From contig JAKLLB010000008.1 in NCBI GenBank assembly GCA_023150345.1, positions 17,050-81,049 of the forward strand: 64,000 nt of DNA, read 5' to 3'. The notes under the pieces were generated by a model. It ran no database searches. It worked only from the letters and a program-made list of their open reading frames with translations, and was not told where the DNA came from. The stretch is from Aquabacterium sp. (lineage in GTDB: Bacteria; Pseudomonadota; Gammaproteobacteria; Burkholderiales; Burkholderiaceae_C). Below, piece after piece: positions 27,526-37,091 of the stretch. Position numbers and translations under genes: made by a program. Numbering within the stretch: position 1 is the stretch's first letter; every line of letters begins with the position of its first letter.

Positions 27526-29523
27526 TCAGAAGTGGATGCCGCGCATCATCTGCTGCAACGCCATGGCTTCGGCACTGAGCTTGGGCCGGTCGCTCTTGTC
27601 GCCGCGCGCGGCTTCCGAATCGGGGAACATGCGGAAGCTGGTGTTCATGACGATCTGCGCCACCCGTGGCGCGAAGGCATGCAGCACCTGGCCGAGGATG
27701 CCCAGCCGCGTGGCGATGCGCACCGGCTTGTACACGCAGGCCTGGGCAATCATGTCGGCGGCTTCCTCGGGGCTCAGCGTGGGCACGTTGTTGTAGATCT
27801 TGGTGGGCGCGATCATCGGCGTGCGCACCAGCGGCATGTTGATGGTGGTGAAGGTGATGCCCTGGTCGGCAAACTCGCTGGAGGCGCATCGGGTCCAGGC
27901 ATCGAGCGCCGCCTTGCTGGCGACATAGGCCGAGAAGCGCGGCGCATTGGTGAGCACGCCGATCGAGCTGATGTTCACCACATGGCCGCGCCGCTTGGCC
28001 ACCATGCCCGGCAGCAGGCCCATCGTCACACGCAGGCAGCCGAAGTAGTTCAGGCTCATGGTGCGCTCGTAGTCGTGGAAACGGTCGTAGCTGCTCTCGA
28101 TGGCGCGGCGGATCGAGCGGCCGGCGTTGTTGACGAGGAAGTCCACGCCGCCGTGCGCCTCGGTGAGCTCACGCACGAACGCCGCGCATCCGGCTTCATC
28201 GGCGATGTCCACCGAGTAGCTGTGCACCTGCGCACTCTTGCCGGCGAACTCGCGGATCTCCTTCACGGCGTCGGCAAGCTTGTCCGCATCGCGCGCGCAG
28301 ATGATCGTGACCGCGCCCGCCTCGGCGAACTTCTTGGCCGCCGCCAGGCCGATGCCGGACGAGCCGCCCGTGACCAGCACCACCTTGCCACTGACCGTTC
28401 CCCGCAGGCTGCGGTCGATGAACAGGTCGGGGTCGAGGTGGCGCTCCCAGTAGTCCCACACCCGCCAGGCGTAGTCGTCCAGACGCGGGCAGGCGATGCC
28501 CGAGCCTTCCAGCGCCTTGAGCGTCTCGCGGCAGTCGAAGCGCGTGGGGTAGTTGACGAAAGTGAGCATGTCCTCGGGCAGGCCGAGGTCCTTCATCACC
28601 GCGTGGTAGACCCGGCGCACGGGTGCCAGCGCCATCAAGCCCTTCTTCACGCTCTTGGGGATGAAGCCCAGCAGCGCGGCATTGACGAACAGGTTCATCT
28701 TCGGCGCGTGGGCGGCCTTGCTGAAGATGTCGAGCACATCGCCCACGCGATAGCCCACCGGATCGACGAGGTGGTAGCACTTGCCCGCATGATCGGCCTT
28801 GGCATGCGAAATGTGATCCAGCGCCGCGACGACGAAGTCCACCGGCACGATGTTGACGCGGCCGCCCTCGAGCCCGACCGCCGGCATCCACGGCGGCAGC
28901 AACTGCCGCATGCGCTGGATGAGCTTGAAGAAGTAGTAGGGCCCGTCGATCTTGTCGGCCTCGCCAGTGGTGGAATCGCCCACCACCATGGCCGGCCGGT
29001 AGACCGTCCAGGGCACCTTGCACTCCTTGCGCACGATCTTTTCGCTCTCGTGCTTGGTCATGAAGTACGGGTGGTCGAGACCTTCTGCCTCGTCGAACAT
29101 GTCTTCGCGGAAGACGCCTTCGTACAGCCCCGCGGCGGCGATCGACGACACATGGTGGACATGCCCCGCGTCGACCGCCCGTGCGAATTCGACGAGATTG
29201 CGCGTACCCTCGACGTTCACGCGCACCTGGCTCTCTTCGTCGGCCTCCAGGTCATAGACCGCCGCCAGGTGGTACACGGCGTCGATCTGGCCCTTCAGGG
29301 CCTTGAGTTCGTCGCTGGCCACCCCCAGCTTTCGTGCCGTGAGGTCCCCCGCAACCGGAATGGCCCGGCTGCGCGAAACCCCCCAGAACTTGTAGAGCTG
29401 TGCCAGCTTGTCCTCGCTGCCGGGGCGCATCAGGAAGTGAACCGTAGATCCGCGCCTGGCCAGCAGTGCCTTGACCAGTCGCTTGCCGATGAAGCCGGTC
29501 GCACCGGTGACGAAATACTGCAT
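27526..29523 (-). CDS. Two-domain fatty acyl-CoA reductase (SDR fusion)
   Basis: A 665-residue fusion of two NAD(P)-binding modules. The N-terminal half is an extended SDR/thioester-reductase-like domain starting MQYFVTGATGFIGKRL, with a YFMTKHESEK active-site motif. The C-terminal half (from ~370) is a classical SDR with TGGSSGIGLAAA near 385, NNAGRS and YVASKAA near 530. This is the layout of Marinobacter-type fatty acyl-CoA reductases that take acyl-CoA (via aldehyde) to fatty alcohol, a wax-ester precursor. Activity is inferred from architecture. The position near phasin and patatin genes fits lipid storage. Start at 29523; a longer frame is unlike the family. Confidence 0.82.
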   Translation of the reverse strand: MQYFVTGATGFIGKRLVKALLARRGSTVHFLMRPGSEDKLAQLYKFWGVSRSRAIPVAGDLTARKLGVASDELKALKGQIDAVYHLAAVYDLEADEESQVRVNVEGTRNLVEFARAVDAGHVHHVSSIAAAGLYEGVFREDMFDEAEGLDHPYFMTKHESEKIVRKECKVPWTVYRPAMVVGDSTTGEADKIDGPYYFFKLIQRMRQLLPPWMPAVGLEGGRVNIVPVDFVVAALDHISHAKADHAGKCYHLVDPVGYRVGDVLDIFSKAAHAPKMNLFVNAALLGFIPKSVKKGLMALAPVRRVYHAVMKDLGLPEDMLTFVNYPTRFDCRETLKALEGSGIACPRLDDYAWRVWDYWERHLDPDLFIDRSLRGTVSGKVVLVTGGSSGIGLAAAKKFAEAGAVTIICARDADKLADAVKEIREFAGKSAQVHSYSVDIADEAGCAAFVRELTEAHGGVDFLVNNAGRSIRRAIESSYDRFHDYERTMSLNYFGCLRVTMGLLPGMVAKRRGHVVNISSIGVLTNAPRFSAYVASKAALDAWTRCASSEFADQGITFTTINMPLVRTPMIAPTKIYNNVPTLSPEEAADMIAQACVYKPVRIATRLGILGQVLHAFAPRVAQIVMNTSFRMFPDSEAARGDKSDRPKLSAEAMALQQMMRGIHF

Positions 29524-29705
29524 GGTCTCTCCTGTCGAAGTCGTGATGTCGCCTGGCCTGGTCGCCGCCAGGCCGCCTGCCCGGATGTTAGGGCGCATGG
29601 CCCTGGGCACCTTGGGCAGTAACCCGCAGCGCGCCGCCGAACGATCGTACGCAAACCAACGCCCCTGTCGCGCGCCACCGACGCAATGTCGCGGTCGACG
29701 ATGAA

Positions 29706-31358
29706 ATGGCGCCGCAGATGCGCACAATGCCGGTCATGCCCGTCATCCACTGCCGCCGCGGGGCCCGTGCCACCGAAGTCCGCCCGAACCTGAGATGGCT
29801 CGGTGCGGTGGTTGCCGTGGTGCTGGTGCTGCTCGGCGGCTGCGCGAGCCGGATGCCGGTGATCGACCGGGCGGCGATCGCCAGCGAGGCCATCCCCGCG
29901 CGGCCCGACACCGAGCTGGCACGCATCGTCGCCGCCTCGACGCCCGAGGGCGCGCACTCGGGCTTTCGGCTGATGCCCCTGGGGTCGTTCTCGCTGGACA
30001 CCCGCATTCAGTTGGTTCGCAGGGCACAGGTGTCGCTGGACGTCCAGTACTACCACCTCGAGGGTGACGAAACCGGCCGCTGGCTGTTGCGCGCACTTCG
30101 CGAAGCGGCCGATCGGGGCGTGCGGGTGCGGCTGCTGATCGACGATTTCTACACGAGCGGCCACGACGACCTGTTTCTGGCCTTCGCCGCGATCCCCAAC
30201 GTGCAGGTGCGGGTGTTCAATCCGTTCTGCTGTGCCCGTGGTTCCGGGCAGACCGTCCGGTTCCTGGCCTGCATCGGCGACTGGGGCCGGGTGAATCACC
30301 GCATGCACAACAAGCTCTTCATTGCCGACGGCGTCGCCGCGGTGTTTGGCGGGCGCAACATCGCCAACGAGTACTTCCTGCGGGGCGAGAGCGACAATTT
30401 CATCGACCTCGATGCCCTCGTGGTGGGCAAGCTTGTCGAGCCGATGGCGGCGCTGTTCGACCGCTACTGGAACTCCGACCCGGTCTACCCGTACGAGGCC
30501 GTGGGCCACACCCAGCTGGATCCGCCGGCGCTGCGCGCCTATTTCGATCGCGTCACCGGCCCCGATCAAACGGCGCCGCCGCCGCTGCTGCCGCCCAATG
30601 ACATCCTGGGCTACGGCCCGATCCGCGACGAGTTGGAGGACGGAAAGTTGGGCTTGGTCTGGGGAGCGGGCCATGTATTTGCCGATCACCCCGACAAGCC
30701 CTTCAATGGATCCGTTGGTGGCGAACTGCTCGAGACCAGCGTCACCTACAACGTGATGGATGCCGTGCGCAAGGCCCAACGCGAAGTAACGGCCTCGTCG
30801 CCCTACTTCGTGCCCGGCGCCCGCGGAATGGAAACGATCCGCCTGCTGCGCGAGCGCGGCGTGAGGTTCAGTGTCCTCACCAATTCACTGGGCGCCACCG
30901 ACGAACCACTGGTGCACCTGGGCTACAGCCGCTACCGGGTCGACATGCTGCGCCTGGGTGCCGAGCTGTACGAGTTGTCCAACCAGCGCGTGAAGAGAAA
31001 CAACCGGCTGTTCCACTTTGGATCGAGCCTCGGACGACTGCATGCCAAGCTGGTGATCATCGACCGTCGGCAATCGTTCATCGGTTCGATGAACCTCGAC
31101 CCGCGTTCGGCCACGATCAACACCGAGATCGGTGCGGTGATCGACAGCCCGCAACTGGCACGCGAACTGCAACGCGTGATCGACCTCGACCGCCTGCAGA
31201 GCGCCTACCGCGTTCGCCTGCGCCCCGACGGCGCGCTCGAATGGCTCGGCATGGACGAGGATGGCGACATGATCCTGGAGCGCGAGCCCGAGGCCTCGCT
31301 GTGGCTCAAGCTACGCAATTGGCTGCTGAGCCCGCTCGTGCCCGAGGAACTGCTGTGA
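29706..31358 (+). CDS. Phospholipase D-family protein (cardiolipin synthase-like lipoprotein)
   Basis: A 550-residue PLD-superfamily enzyme, probably a phosphatidyltransferase/phospholipase acting on the membrane. Two HKD motifs are intact: HRMHNKLFIADG near residue 200 and LHAKLVIIDRRQSFIGSMN near 445. The N-terminus has a basic stretch, a hydrophobic segment (LGAVVAVVLVLLGGCAS) and a lipobox (LGGC), suggesting an exported lipoprotein. Members of this type are usually annotated phospholipase D family or cardiolipin synthase C-like (ClsC). In-frame ATGs at 29706, 29718, 29727 and 29736 compete for start; 29736 leaves a normal lipoprotein leader. Divergent from the acyl-CoA reductase gene. Confidence 0.85.
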   Translation: MAPQMRTMPVMPVIHCRRGARATEVRPNLRWLGAVVAVVLVLLGGCASRMPVIDRAAIASEAIPARPDTELARIVAASTPEGAHSGFRLMPLGSFSLDTRIQLVRRAQVSLDVQYYHLEGDETGRWLLRALREAADRGVRVRLLIDDFYTSGHDDLFLAFAAIPNVQVRVFNPFCCARGSGQTVRFLACIGDWGRVNHRMHNKLFIADGVAAVFGGRNIANEYFLRGESDNFIDLDALVVGKLVEPMAALFDRYWNSDPVYPYEAVGHTQLDPPALRAYFDRVTGPDQTAPPPLLPPNDILGYGPIRDELEDGKLGLVWGAGHVFADHPDKPFNGSVGGELLETSVTYNVMDAVRKAQREVTASSPYFVPGARGMETIRLLRERGVRFSVLTNSLGATDEPLVHLGYSRYRVDMLRLGAELYELSNQRVKRNNRLFHFGSSLGRLHAKLVIIDRRQSFIGSMNLDPRSATINTEIGAVIDSPQLARELQRVIDLDRLQSAYRVRLRPDGALEWLGMDEDGDMILEREPEASLWLKLRNWLLSPLVPEELL

Positions 31359-31505
31359 GGGCCACGCGGCCGGCGCCCCGGCTCATGGGGAAATTAGGCT
31401 GTGCCCTCGAACACACCTGTCTACACTGCGCAAAGGGGTAGGCCCGCGTCAAGCTGCCCCATTGAAGGCCCACCTCTCATACCGACGCCCACACCCGGAG
31501 ACACC

Positions 31506-32093
31506 ATGGTCAAGAAGCTACAGAAGATGGCGCAGAAGCAAGCCGCCGCGCCGGCCAGCCTGCTCGACAACCAGCTGGCCCAAACGATCAAGGACTCGGC
31601 GCAGCAGATCTGGCTGGCCGGCCTGGGCGCTTTCGCCAAGGCGCAAGGCGAAGGGACGAAGGTGTTCGAGACGCTCATCAAGGAAGGCACCAGCCTGCAT
31701 CGCAAGACCCAGGCGGTCGCTGGCGAGCGGCTGGGCGACGTGGCCGGCAAGATGACCGCCATGGCCGGCGAGGTCGGCAGCAAGGCCAACGCACAGTGGG
31801 ACAAGCTCGAAGGCATCTTTGAGGAACGCACCGCCCGTGCCCTGAGCAAGTTGGGCGTGCCCACCGCCAAGGATGTCGCCGCGCTCAGCGAGCGCGTCGA
31901 TGCGCTGGCTGCAGCGGTGGCGCGTCTGGGCGGCCCGTCGGCGCCATCGTCCGCAGTTCCGACCAAGAGCGCGCGCAAGCCCGCCGCGCGTCGCAAGACG
32001 GCGACGCCTGCACCTGCACCCGCGGACGCGGCTGCGACCGAGACCCCCCGCAAGCGGGTCTCGCGCAAGACGTCGGCGGCGGGCAAGGCCTGA
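31506..32093 (+). CDS. Polyhydroxyalkanoate granule-associated phasin (PhaF/PhaI-like)
   Basis: A 195-residue phasin-type protein that would coat PHA granules in the cytosol. Residues 1-~120 have the family signature (AQTIKDSAQQIWLAGLGAFA, EGTKVFETLIKEG) and a coiled-coil-like helix. The C-terminal ~60 residues are Ala/Pro/Lys-rich (KSARKPAARRKTATPAPAP, PRKRVSRKTSAAGKA), like the histone-like DNA-binding tail of PhaF that attaches granules to the chromosome. A GGAG Shine-Dalgarno lies before the ATG at 31506. It sits six bp upstream of the patatin gene, suggesting an operon. No phaC is in the window. Confidence 0.88.
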   Translation: MVKKLQKMAQKQAAAPASLLDNQLAQTIKDSAQQIWLAGLGAFAKAQGEGTKVFETLIKEGTSLHRKTQAVAGERLGDVAGKMTAMAGEVGSKANAQWDKLEGIFEERTARALSKLGVPTAKDVAALSERVDALAAAVARLGGPSAPSSAVPTKSARKPAARRKTATPAPAPADAAATETPRKRVSRKTSAAGKA

Positions 32094-32098
32094 TCCCG

Positions 32099-33343
32099 AT
32101 GGCTGCGCCGACACGTGCCCCGGCTGCTGCGCCTCGCGTCGGCCTGGCGCTGGCCGGCGGTGGCCCGCTGGGCGCGACCTGGGAGCTCGGAGCGATCTGC
32201 GCACTCGAAGAAGCCCTGCCCGGGCTCGACTTCACCGACCTGTCGGGCTATGTCGGCGTATCCGCGGGCAGCTTCATCGCTGCCGCCCTGGCCAACGGCA
32301 TGCGCCCGCGCCAGCTGTGCGCCTCCTTCATCGAGAACGATGAATCGGCCGGCGCGGACGTTGTCAGCCCGACCCTGTTCGTACGCCCGGCCATCGCCGA
32401 GCTGCTCGGCCGGCTGGCGTCACTTCCCGTGCTGGCCACGCAAGCCGGCATTCAGCTGCTGCTCGGCCGTCGTTCGCTCATTGCATCGGTCGAACGGCTC
32501 GGGCGCGCCCTTCCCACCGGCTTGTTCAGCCACGGCCCGCTCGAGGCGCGCCTGCAAGAGGTGTTCTCCGCCCCTGGGCGCAGCAACGACTTCAGGCGTC
32601 TGAAGCATCGTCTGGTGCTGGTGGCCACCGACCTCGACAGCGGCGAGGCCGCGCCTTTCGGCAAGCCGGGCTGGGACCATGTACCCATCTCACGTGCCGT
32701 CGCCGCAAGCGCGGCCCTGCCGGGGCTCTTTCCGCCAGTGGCCATCGGTGGCCGCTGGTACGTCGACGGTGCCCTCAAGAAGACGCTGCATGCGCGGGTG
32801 CTGCTCGACCAGGGCGTGGACCTGCTGCTGTGCCTGAATCCGCTGGTGCCGTTCGATGCCACGCACTCGCGTCGGCACCGCATTCTCGAAGGCGGCACAC
32901 GCATCCCGCACATCGTGCAAGGCGGACTGCCATTGGTGCTGAGCCAGACCTTCCGAACGCTGATCCACTCCCGGCTCGAGCTCGGCCTCAAGGGCTACGA
33001 GAGCACCCATCCGCAGACCGACATCGTGTTGTTCGAGCCCGACCAGCGCGATCCCGAGATGTTCCTGGCCAACATCCTGAGCTACTCGCAACGCCGGCAT
33101 CTGGCCGAGCATGCCTACCAGGCCATGCGAGAAGACCTGCGCTCGCGGCGCAATTCGCTGGGTGCCCTGCTGGCGCGTCATGGCCTGGCACTGGACGACG
33201 CCGTGCTGGACGACCCCAAGCGCCACCTCGTCAGGCGCAAGCCTGCCCACCGCGGTCAGCTCGCCCATCCGCTCAAGCGACTGGACGAGGTGCTCGACGA
33301 CCTCGAACTTGCACTGGCCGAGATGCCGGTGCCTCAAGCCTGA
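32099..33343 (+). CDS. Patatin-like phospholipase
   Basis: A 414-residue patatin-fold acyl hydrolase with an intact dyad: nucleophile Ser55 in YVGVSAGSF and Asp223 in WYVDGALKK, plus the oxyanion loop ALAGGGPLGATWELGA. Position directly after the phasin gene (6 bp) suggests that it acts on granule lipid or PHA, or on membrane lipids during storage; this is inference. The C-terminal ~170 residues are helical and charged. No signal peptide or TM is evident. Unlike the other patatin in the window (20996-22336), its catalytic residues are canonical. Confidence 0.88.
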   Translation: MAAPTRAPAAAPRVGLALAGGGPLGATWELGAICALEEALPGLDFTDLSGYVGVSAGSFIAAALANGMRPRQLCASFIENDESAGADVVSPTLFVRPAIAELLGRLASLPVLATQAGIQLLLGRRSLIASVERLGRALPTGLFSHGPLEARLQEVFSAPGRSNDFRRLKHRLVLVATDLDSGEAAPFGKPGWDHVPISRAVAASAALPGLFPPVAIGGRWYVDGALKKTLHARVLLDQGVDLLLCLNPLVPFDATHSRRHRILEGGTRIPHIVQGGLPLVLSQTFRTLIHSRLELGLKGYESTHPQTDIVLFEPDQRDPEMFLANILSYSQRRHLAEHAYQAMREDLRSRRNSLGALLARHGLALDDAVLDDPKRHLVRRKPAHRGQLAHPLKRLDEVLDDLELALAEMPVPQA

Positions 33344-33401
33344 GTCCCGCCTGGCCCGCAGTCGCCCGCGGATCGTGCAACCAGTCGGTGACGGGCACGC
33401 C

Positions 33402-33418
33402 GGGACGTTTCGCGTCCC
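33402..33418. terminator. Hairpin between convergent patatin and carboxypeptidase genes
   Basis: GGGACG-tttcg-CGTCCC is a perfect 6-bp stem with a 5-nt loop in the 100-bp convergent gap. There is no T-run on the forward strand, so it is a weak terminator candidate. Confidence 0.35.
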
Positions 33419-33443
33419 TGCGCGCACGCCGCCGGCGGCCGGA

Positions 33444-34943
33444 TCACAGGTAGCGCGCTTCCAGGTGGGCCCGCAGGTGCGCCGGGTTCAACACCTCGCC
33501 GCTCGCGCGGCGGCACAGATCATCGGTGAGGTAGCGGCTACCCTGCGACCAGATGCGCCGATGCAGCCAGTCGAACACCGGCTGCAAGTCGCCTCGCCCG
33601 ATGCGCTCATCCAGGTCCGGCACCGAGCGGCGCATCGCCGCAAACCACTGCGCCGAGTACATCGCGCCCAGCGAATAGCACGGAAAGTAGCCGAATAGCG
33701 CAACCGGCCAGTGCACATCCTGCATCGGCCCGTCCTTGTAGTTGCCGCGCGTATCCACGCCCAGCAGTTCGGCCATCTTCTCGTCCCACAGGGCTGGCAC
33801 GTCGTCGAGCTCGATCTCGCCCTCGATGAGCGGCCTCTCGATCTCGTAGCGCAGGATCACATGGGCCGGATAGGTCACTTCGTCGGCATCGACGCGGATC
33901 AACCCCGGCTTCACTCGCGTGATCAGTCGATGGAGGTTTCCTGGCTCGAAGGCTGGCTGCTCGCCGAAGGCCTGCGCCACCAACGGCGACAGCAGTGCCG
34001 CAAACCCCGGGTGGCCACCGAGCTGCATCTCGCAGCTCAACGACTGGCTCTCGTGGATGGCCATCGATCGCGCCTGCGAAACCGGTTGGCCCAGCGTCTC
34101 GCGTGGCCGGTTCTGCTCATAGCGGCCGTGGCCAGTCTCGTGGATCGTGCCCATCAGGCTGACCAGGAACTCATCGTCACGAAAGCGAGTGGTCATGCGC
34201 ACGTCCTCGGGCACGCCGCCGCAGAACGGATGCGTGCTCACGTCCAGCCGGCCCGCTTCGAAGTCGAAACCCAGCAGCCTCATCGCCTGCTCGCACAGCG
34301 AGCGCTGGGCGCCGACCGGGAAGGGCCCGTGGGGCTGAACCAGCGGCTCGCGCGACTGCTTGTCGATCGCCCGCTGAATCAGTGACGGCAACCACTGGCG
34401 AACGTCACCGAAGATGCGATCGAGCTGGGCGCTGGTCATGCCCGGTTCGAAGCGGTCCATCATCGCGTCGTAGCGCGACAGTCCCGTCTGGTCCGACAGC
34501 AGCGTGGCCTCTTCGCGCGCGCAGGCGAGTACGGCGCCGAGGTTGGCGACGAAACCCGCCCAGTCATTGGCCGGGCGCTGTGCCCGCCAGGCATGTTCGC
34601 AGCGCGAACTGGCCAGTTGCGTGCGCTCGACCAGGGACTCCGGCAGCGCATTGCTCTGCCGCCAGACGCGCCGCATCTCGCGCAGGTTCGCGCGCTGGTC
34701 GTCGTTCAACGGCTCCTGTTCGGCACGATCAAGGTCGTCGCGCAGCTTCGGGTCGGTGCTCATGCGATGCATGAGCGTCGCCATCTCGGCCAGTGCGGCT
34801 GCCCGCGCATCGTTGCCCGCAGGCGGCATGTACGCGGCCTGGTCCCAGTAGGCGATCGACTGCAGGTGCTGCAGGCGATGCAAGCGCAGGTAGGTGGCCG
34901 CCAGACGGTCGTAGGCCGTGGTGCTCGTGCTTGTACTCGACAT
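33444..34943 (-). CDS. M32-family metallocarboxypeptidase (thermostable carboxypeptidase Taq-like)
   Basis: A 499-residue cytosolic zinc carboxypeptidase of family M32, releasing C-terminal residues from peptides. The zinc motif HETGH (GTIHETGHGRYEQN) is intact, with the downstream Glu ligand region AIHESQSLSCEMQLG. Other family blocks are visible: YWDQAAYMPP near the N-terminus, the DVSTHPFCGG segment and YSLGAMYSAQWF. Length equals the ~500-residue norm. Start MSSTSTSTTAYD at 34943. Divergence or operon partners are not obvious; the YqaA-like gene is 80 bp upstream on the same strand. Confidence 0.95.
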   Translation of the reverse strand: MSSTSTSTTAYDRLAATYLRLHRLQHLQSIAYWDQAAYMPPAGNDARAAALAEMATLMHRMSTDPKLRDDLDRAEQEPLNDDQRANLREMRRVWRQSNALPESLVERTQLASSRCEHAWRAQRPANDWAGFVANLGAVLACAREEATLLSDQTGLSRYDAMMDRFEPGMTSAQLDRIFGDVRQWLPSLIQRAIDKQSREPLVQPHGPFPVGAQRSLCEQAMRLLGFDFEAGRLDVSTHPFCGGVPEDVRMTTRFRDDEFLVSLMGTIHETGHGRYEQNRPRETLGQPVSQARSMAIHESQSLSCEMQLGGHPGFAALLSPLVAQAFGEQPAFEPGNLHRLITRVKPGLIRVDADEVTYPAHVILRYEIERPLIEGEIELDDVPALWDEKMAELLGVDTRGNYKDGPMQDVHWPVALFGYFPCYSLGAMYSAQWFAAMRRSVPDLDERIGRGDLQPVFDWLHRRIWSQGSRYLTDDLCRRASGEVLNPAHLRAHLEARYL

Positions 34944-35023
34944 GGTGATCCGATCCAGAACCCAGTGCCGCGCATTCTCGCTGCGGAGCACGCTCAGCGC
35001 CAGGCGCAGGGTCGCTCCGCCAT

Positions 35024-35506
35024 TCAGGGCTCGAACGTCCCCGGGAAGGCCCACAGCAGCAGGGCCGTCATCGTCAGATAGCGCAGGAACTTCCCGATCG
35101 CCATGAACCCCACGCACGGCCAGAAGGGCAGCCGCAACCAACCCGCCACCGCGCACAGCGGATCACCGATGCCCGGCAGCCACGACAGCAGGCAGCCCTT
35201 GGGGCCCAGCCGCTCCAGCCAGACGAGGGCGCGAGCTTCGAGGCGACGATGGGCAATGCGCTCGTAGGCACGCTCGGCGCCATAGCCCATCCACCAGGTG
35301 ACGGCGCCACCCAGGGTGTTGCCCAGCGTGGCCACCAGCACCGCCGGCCAGAACAGCTGTGGGTTGAGCTTGACCAGCCCGAACACCGCGGGCTCCGAAC
35401 CCATGGGCAGCAGGGTCGCCGAAACCAGCGAGACCACAAAGACGGTGGACAGCCCGAAGCGCGGCAGGGCCAATGCCGTGAGCAGTGCAGTCATCCAGGC
35501 TTCCAT
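35024..35506 (-). CDS. YqaA/DedA-like inner-membrane protein
   Basis: A 160-residue integral membrane protein of the SNARE-associated/DedA-like (YqaA) family, function uncertain; DedA proteins have been linked to lipid-carrier recycling and membrane homeostasis. Hydrophobic segments are visible at about 13-35, 47-68 and 110-150, with the family-like LGNTLGGAVTWWMGYG and PGIGDPLCAVAGWLRLP. An ATG at 35518 would add four residues. Divergent from dusB (160 bp). Confidence 0.82.
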   Translation of the reverse strand: MEAWMTALLTALALPRFGLSTVFVVSLVSATLLPMGSEPAVFGLVKLNPQLFWPAVLVATLGNTLGGAVTWWMGYGAERAYERIAHRRLEARALVWLERLGPKGCLLSWLPGIGDPLCAVAGWLRLPFWPCVGFMAIGKFLRYLTMTALLLWAFPGTFEP

Positions 35507-35574
35507 GTGCCCGATCATAGGCAGGCATTGCCGGCCTCTGGCCGCGCGCGGGATCCACGACGGCTCGCCACCGG

Positions 35575-35580
35575 TATACT
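35575..35580 (+). promoter_or_regulatory. Candidate -10 element for dusB-fis
   Basis: TATACT in the GC-rich gap before dusB, followed by a CTGCTG...CAGCAG inverted repeat (35579-35600) with a T6 run in its loop. No good -35 is visible at 17 bp, so it is weak. Confidence 0.3.
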
Positions 35581-35666
35581 GCTGCCTGTTTTTTCAGCAG
35601 CACCACCGACACGGCCGACGCGCCCCCGCGATGCACGCGGCGCTCCATTTGCCCCCATCGACGCCC

Positions 35667-36800
35667 ATGCGCCTCGGCCCCCACGAACTGCCGAACCGAC
35701 TGTTAGTCGCCCCGATGGCCGGGGTGACCGACCGGCCCTTCCGCCAACTGTGCCGCCGGCTGGGTGCGGGTTACGCTGTCAGCGAGATGATCACCTCGCT
35801 TCCCGGGCTGTGGCACACCGCCAAGACCCGGCGTCGTGCCGACCATTCAGGCGAGCCGGGACCGGTGGCGGTTCAGATCGCCGGCACCGAGCCGCACCAG
35901 ATGGCACACGCCGCCCGCCACAACATCGACCACGGCGCGCAGATCATCGACATCAACATGGGCTGCCCGGCGCGCAAGGTGTGCAACCGCTGGGCAGGCT
36001 CTGCGCTCATGCGCAACGAGCCGCTGGCGCTGGCCATCATCGACGCCGTCGTGGCCGCCTGCGCACCCAAGGGCGTGCCGGTGACGCTCAAGATGCGCAC
36101 CGGCTGGAACGACGCCGAGCGCAACGCGGTGCGCCTGGCGCGCGCTGCCGATGCTGCCGGAGTGGCGATGATCACCGTTCACGGCCGCACCCGCGAGCAG
36201 GGCTATCGGGGGCACGCCGAGTACGACACCATCGCTGCGGTCAAGGACGCCGTGCGCGTGCCGGTGGTGGCCAACGGGGACATCGACACTCCCTGGCGAG
36301 CGCGTGAGGTGCTGCAGCGAACCGGCGCCGACGCACTGATGATCGGGCGCGCCGCGCAGGGTCGGCCCTGGATCTTCCGCGAGATCGCTCAGTTCCTCGA
36401 TACCGGCACCCTGCCGCCACCACCGGCCACGCGCGACGTGGCCCGTTGGTTGCTGGAACACCTGGACGATCATCACGCGCTCTATGGCCCCGATGTCGGC
36501 GCGCGCAGCGCCCGCAAGCACATCGGCTGGGCCGTCCGCGGACTGCCCGGCGGCGCGGCACTGCGCACCCGGCTCAACGAGCTGGACGACGCCCAGGCCC
36601 AACGGGCCGCGCTGTCCGCCTACTTCGAGCACCTGGCCGACATACACCCGCTGCTGCCATTGCCACTGGATACGGCCGACGTCGACGATCACGGCGCCAT
36701 TTCTCGTATCGCCCCGGCGAGCGGCCACGCTGCGCGCGGCGGCAACGCCCTCGCCGTGCACGCTCGGTCCGGGTCTGAGTACGGAGTTCCCGCCCCATGA
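35667..36800 (+). CDS. dusB: tRNA-dihydrouridine synthase DusB
   Basis: DusB is an FMN enzyme that reduces uridine to dihydrouridine in the tRNA D-loop. The 377-residue protein starts MRLGPHELPNRL and has the family motifs VAPMAGVTDRPFRQL, INMGCPARKVCNRWAGSALM with the catalytic Cys, MRTGW, VHGRTREQGYRG, NGDI and MIGRAAQGRPWIFRE. The C-terminal extension (~335-377) is longer than usual. It overlaps fis by 4 bp (ATGA), the ancient dusB-fis operon. The start at 35667 matches E. coli DusB; an in-frame ATG at 35631 exists. Confidence 0.96.
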   Translation: MRLGPHELPNRLLVAPMAGVTDRPFRQLCRRLGAGYAVSEMITSLPGLWHTAKTRRRADHSGEPGPVAVQIAGTEPHQMAHAARHNIDHGAQIIDINMGCPARKVCNRWAGSALMRNEPLALAIIDAVVAACAPKGVPVTLKMRTGWNDAERNAVRLARAADAAGVAMITVHGRTREQGYRGHAEYDTIAAVKDAVRVPVVANGDIDTPWRAREVLQRTGADALMIGRAAQGRPWIFREIAQFLDTGTLPPPPATRDVARWLLEHLDDHHALYGPDVGARSARKHIGWAVRGLPGGAALRTRLNELDDAQAQRAALSAYFEHLADIHPLLPLPLDTADVDDHGAISRIAPASGHAARGGNALAVHARSGSEYGVPAP

Positions 36801-37033
36801 GCAAGAAGAAGATCGAAGAGTGCATCCGCGACAGCCTCGAGCAGTACTTCCGCGACCTGCGCGGCACCGAGCCGCATTCGGTGCACGAAATGATCGTCGG
36901 CGCCGTCGAAAGGCCGATGCTCGAGGTTGTGATGCGCCATGCCGATGGGAACCAGAGCCGGGCCGCCGACTGGCTGGGCATCAACCGCAACACGCTGCGC
37001 CGCAAGCTGCTCGATCACAAGTTGATCAAGTGA
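36797..37033 (+). CDS. fis: DNA-binding protein Fis
   Basis: Fis is a nucleoid-associated homodimer that bends DNA and activates rRNA and other growth-linked promoters. The 78-residue protein has the C-terminal helix-turn-helix [23 protein letters not shown] ending LDHKLIK, which is near-invariant. It is shorter at the N-terminus than the 98-residue E. coli protein, as usual in betaproteobacteria. Coupled to dusB by ATGA overlap and 58 bp upstream of purH. Confidence 0.97.
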   Translation: MSKKKIEECIRDSLEQYFRDLRGTEPHSVHEMIVGAVERPMLEVVMRHADGNQSRAADWLGINRNTLRRKLLDHKLIK

Positions 37034-37091
37034 GCATCGGCAGCTGCCGTCCATCTCTCACACGCGTTCATCACTTCACCAGGTTGTACCC

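Noticed and set aside
27532-29622. Forward 696-aa open frame opposite the acyl-CoA reductase
   Set aside because: Codon-position GC shadow; the reverse-strand SDR motifs are decisive.
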